A stretch of 19,352 nucleotides of DNA from DAOMNN01 sp964404505 (GTDB taxonomy: Bacteria; Pseudomonadota; Gammaproteobacteria; Burkholderiales; Rhodocyclaceae): NCBI GenBank assembly GCA_964404505.1, contig CAYOKH010000034.1, positions 1 through 19,352 on the forward strand, read 5' to 3'. Positions 13,290 through 19,352 of the stretch are shown in pieces. The position numbers and the translations under genes are program-made. Position 1 is the stretch's first letter; every line of letters begins with the position of its first letter. The notes beneath the pieces are model-generated. The model ran no database searches. It was given only the letters and a program-made list of their open reading frames with translations, and was not told the DNA's origin.

Positions 13290-15593
13290 GTGAAATCTCG
13301 TGTTCTGGATCTTCTTCGCCCGTTCATGCAGCCCAAAGTGCTGCCGTGGCACGTCTGCGCCATTCTGATCGCTTCGATTCATCTGATTTCCGGCGCTTTC
13401 CTGTTTCGCCTGGATCTCAATAACGCCCCGGAACTCTATTTTCCGGAGAATGCCCCCGCGACCATGCTCGATCGGGAATTGCGCACGGAATTTCCGAACG
13501 ACGAGATTCTCATTGCACTCTTCTCCGGGCACGAACTCTATTCTGCCTCGTTCCTGGCTGCGCTCGACCGGATTGGACGGCGCCTGGAGACCCTCCCCGA
13601 CGTCGATCGGGTTTTTTCGATCACCACGGTGGACCACATCGCCGGAAGTGCAGATGGCTTCGTCGTCGAGCGACTGATCGATATCGAAACGCTTGATTCT
13701 GGTACGCCGGAGCAACGCCTGGAAAGGGTGCTGCGAGATCGTTTCACCCCTGGGTGGCTCGCAACGCACGATGGCCGGACAGTTGCATTGGTGGCACGCA
13801 CGCACAAACTGGGGGAGAGTCGCCAGCGCCTTGCAATCGAGGCGGCGCTTGATGAAGCGGTCCGGGCAGAAGGGCTTGAGAACGAACTGGTTGCAGTGGC
13901 GGGGACGGTGGCGCTGGATGCGGCGCAGTTGCGCTCGATGGTGCATGACACCTTGATATTCACGCCAATCGTGATGGGGCTCGGGCTCGCGCTCATGTAC
14001 TGGATTGTCGGACGGATCAAGCCGGTGGTAATCGGTGGCGTTGCGATGAGCACCGTCGTCGTCGGCAGCGTGGGTTTCATTGCGGCGTTGGGACAGCCGT
14101 ATACGCTGGTGACGGCAATGATTCCGACCTTGCTTTCCGCCTACACTGTGGCCAACGTGCTGCATCTGTATGCTTCGCTGCAGCGCATGCGCGATGCACG
14201 CTTCCGACGGGACAGGCGTGTGGCTTTCGCCTTGCAGGCGGTCCACACTCCAGGGCTCCTCGCTGCGCTGACGACGTGCGCAGCGATGCTCAGTCTGGCG
14301 CTGGTACCAATCCCTCCGATCCAGGTTTTCGGGGTCGTTGCCGCGTTCGGTGTGCTGATGATCTATCTCACCGTCTTCTACCTGTTACCGGGCCTGCTGT
14401 GGAAGTTCGACCGTGGCCGCTGGTCGAAGGGGCAAAGCGGCTTCGAGTGGGCCAAACGTCTGGCGTATGCGCTTGCGATATTCAGCATGCGGCGTGCCGG
14501 TTGGGTGGCCGCTTCGGTCGGTCTCGCGATTCTACTGACGATTCCGCTAGTCTTGAAAGTCGAGGCAGAATCGGATCTGCTGAAATTCTTCAGCGAGACC
14601 CATCCACTGACACAGTCCACACGACTGGTCGAGGAACGTCTGGTCGGTGTCACCGCACTCGAGATTGTCGTGGATGGCCCCGGTCGAGACGCCTTTCAAA
14701 CTGCGGAACGCTTGAAACTGGTCAAGTCGGTCCAGGAATGGGTTGACGCACTCCCGGAAGTTGACCGCAGCATTTCCATGGCCGATATCGTGGAGGAAAT
14801 GCATTGGGCATTCAATGAGGAGGACGAGCGTTTTCGTGTGGTTCCCGATGACAGCGCTCTGCTGAGCCAATTATTGCTCGTCTATGACGGAGTCGATCTG
14901 CCTGAGCTGGTCAATAGCGAGTACGACCGCACGAGGATCTTGCTGAACCTCAATGCTCATGGGGCCAACGCAATTCAGTCCGTGATCGACCAGATCGAGG
15001 CTCATGTGGCGACGGTGGATGCCCCGGATCTGCAATGGCAAATTGCCGGATACGGACGATTGTTTGCCGATCAGGAAGACCTGCTCGTCGTCGGTCAGTT
15101 GCGCAGTTTCATCGGTGCCTTCGGGCAGGTTTTCTTGATCATGCTGGTCCTGTGGCGTTCCTTTCCGACGGCCGTGATCAGTATGCTGCCCAACATTGCG
15201 CCACTTTACTTCGTCTTTGTGCTGATGGGGGCTACCGGCATCTATCTCGATATGGCGACCGTCCTGATCGCTAGCGTCCTGCTGGGTATTACGGTGGACG
15301 ACACCATGCACATCTTTCACAACTACATGGAACGGCGACGCAAAGGACACAGTGTCGTGTACGCCGTAGCGCGAAGCGTCAAGGTGGCTGGGCGGGCGGT
15401 CGTTGCGACCTCCGTTTTGCTCATTGCCCAGTTTCTGGTCCTCGTTGCCTCGGGATTCCAGCCGACCGTCAACTTCGGGCTGCTCGCCGCAGTCGGATTG
15501 CTTGCAGCACAATTCATGGACCTTGTGTTGCTGCCGGCGCTACTGGTCCTTTGGGCCAAGCTCAATGTGCGTTACCGACTGATGTCGGTGTGA
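13290..15593 (+). CDS. RND-superfamily exporter, MMPL type
   Basis: Inner-membrane proton-driven exporter of 767 residues. The layout is TM1 at about 22-40, a large periplasmic domain (41-220), a block of TM segments (about 221-370), TM7 at about 403-423, a second periplasmic domain (424-600), then the final five TM segments (about 605-757). The motif GITVDDTMH at 666-674 gives the D670-D671 pair used in proton relay in this family. The corresponding N-half helix (about 285-293, YTVANVLHL) lacks an acidic pair, as in other members. The size is below that of tripartite HAE1 pumps (about 1030) and fits MMPL/HpnN-like lipid exporters. The start is GTG at 13290 with only a weak ribosome site; ATG 13326 is an alternative. 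It is third in the cluster after the LolA-like and barrel genes (109-base gap). The likely cargo is hydrophobic and otherwise unknown. Confidence 0.87.
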   Translation: MKSRVLDLLRPFMQPKVLPWHVCAILIASIHLISGAFLFRLDLNNAPELYFPENAPATMLDRELRTEFPNDEILIALFSGHELYSASFLAALDRIGRRLETLPDVDRVFSITTVDHIAGSADGFVVERLIDIETLDSGTPEQRLERVLRDRFTPGWLATHDGRTVALVARTHKLGESRQRLAIEAALDEAVRAEGLENELVAVAGTVALDAAQLRSMVHDTLIFTPIVMGLGLALMYWIVGRIKPVVIGGVAMSTVVVGSVGFIAALGQPYTLVTAMIPTLLSAYTVANVLHLYASLQRMRDARFRRDRRVAFALQAVHTPGLLAALTTCAAMLSLALVPIPPIQVFGVVAAFGVLMIYLTVFYLLPGLLWKFDRGRWSKGQSGFEWAKRLAYALAIFSMRRAGWVAASVGLAILLTIPLVLKVEAESDLLKFFSETHPLTQSTRLVEERLVGVTALEIVVDGPGRDAFQTAERLKLVKSVQEWVDALPEVDRSISMADIVEEMHWAFNEEDERFRVVPDDSALLSQLLLVYDGVDLPELVNSEYDRTRILLNLNAHGANAIQSVIDQIEAHVATVDAPDLQWQIAGYGRLFADQEDLLVVGQLRSFIGAFGQVFLIMLVLWRSFPTAVISMLPNIAPLYFVFVLMGATGIYLDMATVLIASVLLGITVDDTMHIFHNYMERRRKGHSVVYAVARSVKVAGRAVVATSVLLIAQFLVLVASGFQPTVNFGLLAAVGLLAAQFMDLVLLPALLVLWAKLNVRYRLMSV

Positions 15594-15703
15594 TTGGTGG
15601 GGCATGGATGGGCGGTCGAGCCGCGGATTACGCCTTGCGGTATCCATCGCAAATCTGGTAGGCGCCTGCATATCGGTCCGGCGCTCACGTGCTGCCTGCC
15701 GAC

Positions 15704-16138
15704 TCACTGCCAATTGACGACGTCCGCGTTTTCGCCGCTGCCGCCGGGAGCGTTGTCGGCGCCGTAGGTGTAGATGTCGATGTCCGAATGGCGCCCGGGC
15801 GACTCGTAACGGTAGGGGTTGCCCCAGGGGTCGGCGGGCAGGCCACGGCGCAGGTAGGGGCCGTTCCAGCCGCGAATGGCGCCGGGGTTGGTCACGAGCG
15901 CCTGCAGCCCTTCCTCGGTGGCGGGGAAGCGGCCCACGTCGATCCTGAACAGTTCGGCCGCCTGCTCGAGGTCCTTGATCTGGACGGCCGCGGTTTTGCT
16001 CTTCGCGCCTTCGAGCTGGTTGAGCACGCGTGGGCCGACCACGCCGGCGAGCAGACCGAGGATCGCGAGCACGACGAGAAGCTCGATCAGGGTGAAGCCG
16101 GTGCGAGCCAAGCGGCGTGCAAGGCGGCGTTGCGTCAT
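15704..16138 (-). CDS. gspG: type II secretion major pseudopilin GspG
   Basis: Major pseudopilin of the type II secretion system, 144 residues. A 14-residue basic leader (MTQRRLARRLARTG) precedes the prepilin peptidase site G14-F15, with the conserved Glu at mature position 5 (E19) and the hydrophobic helix FTLIELLVVLAILGLLAGVV. The rest is typical: PATEEGLQALV at 72-82, ADPWGNPYRY at 102-111, and the calcium-site C-terminus GADNAPGGSGENADVVNW at 126-143. The ATG at 16138 was chosen over an in-frame ATG at 16189 because it gives a normal leader and the predicted transcription start is near 16185. The ribosome site is weak. The gene is divergent from gspF-gspE and convergent with the RND gene; the 110-base gap at its 3' end has only a weak GCGCC/GGCGC hairpin (15662-15684) without a T-tract. 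Confidence 0.95.
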   Translation of the reverse strand: MTQRRLARRLARTGFTLIELLVVLAILGLLAGVVGPRVLNQLEGAKSKTAAVQIKDLEQAAELFRIDVGRFPATEEGLQALVTNPGAIRGWNGPYLRRGLPADPWGNPYRYESPGRHSDIDIYTYGADNAPGGSGENADVVNWQ

Positions 16139-16191
16139 GTCTGTCTCAGGATGCGGAATCGTCGGCGACCCGCGAAAAGGCGGTGCCACAG

Positions 16192-16220
16192 ATTATAGAT
16201 TCAAAACGGACGCTTGCCGA
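16192..16220 (-). promoter_or_regulatory. sigma-70 promoter for gspG
   Basis: On the - strand the -10 box is TATAAT (16197-16192) and the -35 box TCGGCA (16220-16215), four of six to consensus, with a 17-base spacer. The predicted start is near 16185, giving a leader of about 47 bases before the gspG ATG. Between this and gspF lie GC-rich repeats of GGGATC near 16250-16265. Confidence 0.65.
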
Positions 16221-16312
16221 AATCGGGGCGGTGCGGCGGGGGCGGGCGTCGGGATCGGGATCGGGGGCGTTCGGCGGGCGAATACCGCTGCGCGCGTTTC
16301 AGCCGGCTTTCA

Positions 16313-16341
16313 TTGCATTTTGGGATCGGGGTGAATAAAGT
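16313..16341 (+). promoter_or_regulatory. possible sigma-70 promoter for gspF-gspE
   Basis: TTGCAT (16313-16318) and TAAAGT (16336-16341) are spaced by 17 bases, three and four of six to consensus. They are in the right place for a divergent promoter to gspF, about 70 bases before the ATG. The match is weak. Confidence 0.3.
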
Positions 16342-16412
16342 GTTTGGTATATGCGGTCGTTGCCGTCGCTCATAGGACGGGAATGGACGGCGCGAACGGG
16401 AGGCGGCGGGGA

Positions 16413-17588
16413 ATGCGCTACCGCATCAGGGCCATCGGCGCAGATGCTGCGGTCGTCGAGACCGAACTCGAAGCAGGCAACGAAACGGAGGCGCGTGCTC
16501 TTGCGGTCGCACGCGGCCTGTCCGTGCTCTCCGTTCGCGAACATGGACGATATCGGGGTCGCGGCCGTTTTCCGTTGCTGTTCTTCAACCAGGAACTTCT
16601 GGCATTGCTGCGCGCCGGCATTCCGCTAGCCGAATCCCTCGATGCACTCCACGAGAACGAGAGCCGTGCGGAACAGCGTGCGGTGCTGCGCAGCCTTCGC
16701 GCGGCGCTTGAAGAAGGCCGCACCCTGTCCAGCGCGCTGGCGGACGCCCCGCATGCATTTCCGGATCTCTACGTGGCCATCATTCGCGCCGCCGAGCGCA
16801 CCAGCGAGATCGACAGCGCGCTGGAACGCTACATCGCCTACCAGCAGCTGCTCGAGACCCTGCGTGGCAAGCTGGTCGGCGCCGCGATCTATCCGGTGCT
16901 GCTGCTGGGGGTCGGCGCACTGGTGATCATGTTTCTGCTTGGCTACGTGGTGCCGCGTTTCGCGCACATCTTCGACGATCTCGGCGGCGGTCTGCCCTTG
17001 CTGTCGCGCCTGCTGCTTGGTCTGGGGCAGGGAGTCCAGGAGCATGCGCTCGGACTGGGGCTCGTCTTTCTCGTCCTGGTGACCGGACTGGTGATGGCGC
17101 TCCGGCATGGCGACCTGCGCACGGCCGTCGCGCGGCTGATGTGGCGGATTCCCGCAATCGGCAGGCGGCTGCGCGTGTTCCAGCTGGCACGCTTCTACCG
17201 CACCCTGGGCATGCTTCTCGCGGGAGGGATTCCCGCCGTCACCGCGCTGGCAATGGTGTCGGGCCTGCTCTCGCCGACCTTGCAGGACAGGCTGCAGCTT
17301 GCGATCGAACTCATTCGCGAGGGCAGGAGCTTTACTGCGACACTGGCCAAGTGCGGGCTTTCGACCCGTGTCGCCGAGCACATGCTCGCGGTGGGCGAGC
17401 GTGCCGGCAATCTCGGCGACATGCTCACGCGCGCAGCGGAGTTCCACGAGGAATCGACCGCGCGCGAGATCGACTGGCTCACGCGACTGTTCGGGCCGGT
17501 GCTCATGCTCGTCATCGGCTGTGCGATCGGCCTGATCATCGTATTTCTGTATCTGCCCATCTTCCAGCTCGCCGAGGTCATCGGATGA
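16413..17588 (+). CDS. gspF: type II secretion inner-membrane platform protein GspF
   Basis: Polytopic inner-membrane platform protein of the type II secretion system, 391 residues (family about 400). It contains two tandem T2SF repeats: residues about 59-180 with FFNQELLALLRAGIPLAESL, and about 260-382 with FYRTLGMLLAGGIPAVTAL. Predicted membrane segments are about 160-180, 212-230 and 360-384. The N-terminal part MRYRIRAIGADG-like segment through VREHG is the usual cytoplasmic start. ATG 16413 was chosen because GGGAGG (16398-16403) lies 9 bases upstream and the N-terminus then matches the family; an in-frame GTG/ATG further up at 16344 is less likely. Its stop overlaps the gspE start as ATGA, so translation is coupled. 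It contacts the GspE ATPase, consistent with the coupling. Confidence 0.93.
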   Translation: MRYRIRAIGADAAVVETELEAGNETEARALAVARGLSVLSVREHGRYRGRGRFPLLFFNQELLALLRAGIPLAESLDALHENESRAEQRAVLRSLRAALEEGRTLSSALADAPHAFPDLYVAIIRAAERTSEIDSALERYIAYQQLLETLRGKLVGAAIYPVLLLGVGALVIMFLLGYVVPRFAHIFDDLGGGLPLLSRLLLGLGQGVQEHALGLGLVFLVLVTGLVMALRHGDLRTAVARLMWRIPAIGRRLRVFQLARFYRTLGMLLAGGIPAVTALAMVSGLLSPTLQDRLQLAIELIREGRSFTATLAKCGLSTRVAEHMLAVGERAGNLGDMLTRAAEFHEESTAREIDWLTRLFGPVLMLVIGCAIGLIIVFLYLPIFQLAEVIG

Positions 17589-19279
17589 AGCCGTCTGCCG
17601 ATGCGGTGCTCGCCGTGGCCCGCGGTGGCGAGCGGGTGCGTCCGTTCTCGTCGTCGGAGCTTGCCCAGGCGCGGGCGGGCAATCTGCGCCTGTCCGACGC
17701 ACTTGCCCATCTGGAGCCGGATCCGGCGATTCGCGTCGCGCGTCTGGCGGCAAGCTGCGGCCTGTTGGAAATGGGCGCCGCCGAGCTCATGGCACGGTCG
17801 CCCGATTTCGACGTGATCGGCTTCGCGCTTGCCCTGCAGCGGGAAGCCGTGGCGCTGCGTGACGATGACGGGCGCCTGACGATCGTGCTTGCCGATCCGT
17901 TCGATGAAGACCTGCTCGACGGCCTCGGTGCGCGGCTGGCGGAACCGTTAACGCTTGCGCTGACCAGTCCGGATGACATTGCGGCTTTTCTCGCGCGTCA
18001 CGAGAGCGAGGTTCTGCACGCGGCGGGGCTGAGCGATCAGCGCGAAATGGCCGGAGCGGAAGCCGGGGTGGAGGATCTGTCGCTCAAGCGTATCAGCGCC
18101 GGCGCGAGCCCCGTCGTGAAGCTGGTCAACTCGACGCTGTACGATGCGCTCAAACAGGGCGCGAGCGATATTCATCTCGAATCGGTGCCGGGCGGGCTGG
18201 TCATTCGCTATCGCATCGACGGCGTGCTTTCCCGTGTCGGCGGCGTGTCGTCTTCCGACGTTGCCGAGCAGGCGATCTCGCGCCTCAAGGTAATGGCCGA
18301 ACTCGACATCGCCGAGCGGCGCGTGCCGCAGGACGGTCGCTTCAAAGCCCACACGGGAGGGCGCGACATCGATTTTCGTGTCTCCATCATGCCGAGCATT
18401 CACGGCGAGGATGCGGTGCTGCGCATCCTCGACAAGGAACATCTGAGCCGCGAGATGAGCACCCTCACGCTTGAGGGGCTGGGTTTCGATCCGGACTCGC
18501 GCAAACAGGTGCGGCACCTTGCCAGCGAGCCTTACGGCATGCTGCTGGTGACCGGCCCCACGGGCAGCGGAAAGACCACCACCCTGTATGCCGTGCTCAA
18601 CGAAACCAATCGCGGCCTCGAGAAGATCGTGACCATCGAGGACCCGGTCGAGTACCAGCTTGCCGGGGTCCTGCAGATCCCGGTCAACGAGAAGAAGGGG
18701 CTGAGCTTTGCGCGCGGGCTGCGATCGATTCTGCGCCACGATCCGGACAAGATCATGGTGGGCGAGATCCGTGACGGGGAGACGGCGGAAATCGCGGTCC
18801 AGGCGGCCCTCACCGGTCATCTGGTGTATTCGACGGTGCATGCGAACAATGTGTTCGACGTGATCGGGCGTTTCATGCACATGGGGATCGATCCGTTCAA
18901 TCTCGTCACCGCCCTCAACGGTATCGTCGCGCAGCGCCTGGTGCGGCTCAACTGTTCGCATTGCAGCGAACCCGTCGTCCCGCAGGCGGCCCTGCTCGCT
19001 GAGTCCCGGGTCGGCGACGCGACGGGCTTCCGCTTTCGTGCGGGCAGGGGCTGCGGTCATTGTCGCGGTTCGGGATACAGCGGCCGGCGCGCCGTCGCCG
19101 AGGTCTTGCTGATGGATGACGAGGTGCGCGAACTGACTCTCGCGCGCGCGCCGGTGCGCAGCGTGCGCGAAGTCGCGGCGCGACGCGGCTTCAGAAACCT
19201 GCGCGCCGCGGTGACGGCCATGGTGGCGGCCGGACAGACCACGCTGGAAGAGTTGAATCGTGTCACGACCCATGGTTGA
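17585..19279 (+). CDS. gspE: type II secretion ATPase GspE
   Basis: Hexameric cytoplasmic ATPase that powers pseudopilus assembly, 564 residues, normal for the family. The N-terminal domain (about 1-165, including the MshEN-like region) docks to the platform. Then come Walker A GPTGSGKTT at 324-332, the Asp box near 346-356 (KIVTIEDPVEY), Walker B KIMVGEIRD at 389-397, and the His box TGHLVYSTVHAN at 410-421. The GspE-type tetracysteine zinc site is complete: C457, C460, C490, C493. The ATG overlaps the gspF stop by 4 bases. A long open frame upstream in this reading frame (from 17141) runs through gspF and is not used. The gene follows gspF instead of preceding it, the reverse of the common gspE-gspF order. 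Assignment to type II secretion rather than type IV pili is supported by gspG next door. Confidence 0.94.
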   Translation: MKPSADAVLAVARGGERVRPFSSSELAQARAGNLRLSDALAHLEPDPAIRVARLAASCGLLEMGAAELMARSPDFDVIGFALALQREAVALRDDDGRLTIVLADPFDEDLLDGLGARLAEPLTLALTSPDDIAAFLARHESEVLHAAGLSDQREMAGAEAGVEDLSLKRISAGASPVVKLVNSTLYDALKQGASDIHLESVPGGLVIRYRIDGVLSRVGGVSSSDVAEQAISRLKVMAELDIAERRVPQDGRFKAHTGGRDIDFRVSIMPSIHGEDAVLRILDKEHLSREMSTLTLEGLGFDPDSRKQVRHLASEPYGMLLVTGPTGSGKTTTLYAVLNETNRGLEKIVTIEDPVEYQLAGVLQIPVNEKKGLSFARGLRSILRHDPDKIMVGEIRDGETAEIAVQAALTGHLVYSTVHANNVFDVIGRFMHMGIDPFNLVTALNGIVAQRLVRLNCSHCSEPVVPQAALLAESRVGDATGFRFRAGRGCGHCRGSGYSGRRAVAEVLLMDDEVRELTLARAPVRSVREVAARRGFRNLRAAVTAMVAAGQTTLEELNRVTTHG

Positions 19280-19352
19280 ACCTGTCATCGTCGAGCCGGG
19301 CCTGCGGCAGGGGCAGGGCGGGGCGCCGGCCGGCGGAACGCCGCACACGGCA
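19272..19352 (+). CDS. start of a further gene overlapping gspE, truncated by the window end
   Basis: An ATG at 19272 overlaps the last 8 bases of gspE and opens a frame of 27 codons without a stop to the window edge (MVEPVIVEPGLRQGQG...). Overlap with gspE suggests another co-translated gene of the secretion operon. Only a weak ribosome-like GGAAGAG is seen about 20 bases upstream. With 27 codons of Gly/Pro-rich sequence I cannot name a family. Confidence 0.35.
   Translation, partial: MVEPVIVEPGLRQGQGGAPAGGTPHTA

Noticed and set aside
1..19352. CRISPR arrays, tRNA or rRNA genes, insertion-sequence ends, integrase or phage genes
   Set aside because: No regularly spaced repeats, cloverleaf-like or rRNA-like stretches, transposase motifs or terminal inverted repeats were seen on either strand by eye.

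Overview
The window looks like chromosomal DNA from a GC-rich Gram-negative proteobacterium. It is most likely a betaproteobacterium of the Rhodocyclales/Nitrosomonadales type, but this is inferred from gene content and was not tested by database search. The pointers are a PEP-CTERM protein, two exosortase-associated LuxI/FeeM-like acyltransferases, type II secretion genes, an RND/MMPL exporter with envelope partners, and an AcuI plus PrpE pair. No tRNA, rRNA, CRISPR array, insertion sequence or phage gene was seen. Coding density is high and nearly all genes are on the + strand; only the PEP-CTERM gene and gspG are on the - strand.

Left third (1-5750), metabolism and signalling: an MFS transporter with a translationally coupled 43-residue membrane peptide; an AcuI/YhdH acryloyl-CoA reductase behind a good -10 box; a REC protein whose GGDEF domain has lost its catalytic motif; and propionyl-CoA synthetase (PrpE). 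AcuI and PrpE both yield propionyl-CoA, so this part probably serves C3 acid use.

Middle (5751-10775), accessory: a SAM methyltransferase sits 24 bp before a LuxI/FeeM-like acyltransferase. A second, colinear acyltransferase follows after a 249-bp gap. A bidirectional terminator separates these from a convergent PEP-CTERM gene, which has a near-consensus sigma-54 promoter. Upstream of that, and divergent from it, is a stand-alone ThiF/E1-like adenylyltransferase with a TTG start. No exosortase is encoded here, so sorting must rely on an exosortase elsewhere.

Envelope cluster (10776-15593): a LolA-like lipoprotein-sorting family protein, an outer-membrane beta-barrel and a 12-TM RND/MMPL exporter, all co-directional, with a second sigma-54-like site before the first gene. 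This layout suggests movement of a hydrophobic or acylated substrate across the envelope. A link to the acyltransferases is only a hypothesis.

Right end (15594-19352): type II secretion genes, with gspG on the - strand and gspF-gspE on the + strand from a shared divergent promoter region. gspF precedes gspE with a 4-bp overlap, the reverse of the usual E-F order. A further frame overlaps the end of gspE and runs off the window.

The most interesting elements are the sigma-54 promoter on the PEP-CTERM gene, the tandem acyltransferases with a coupled methyltransferase, and the isolated E1-like protein between them and an RND exporter cluster.
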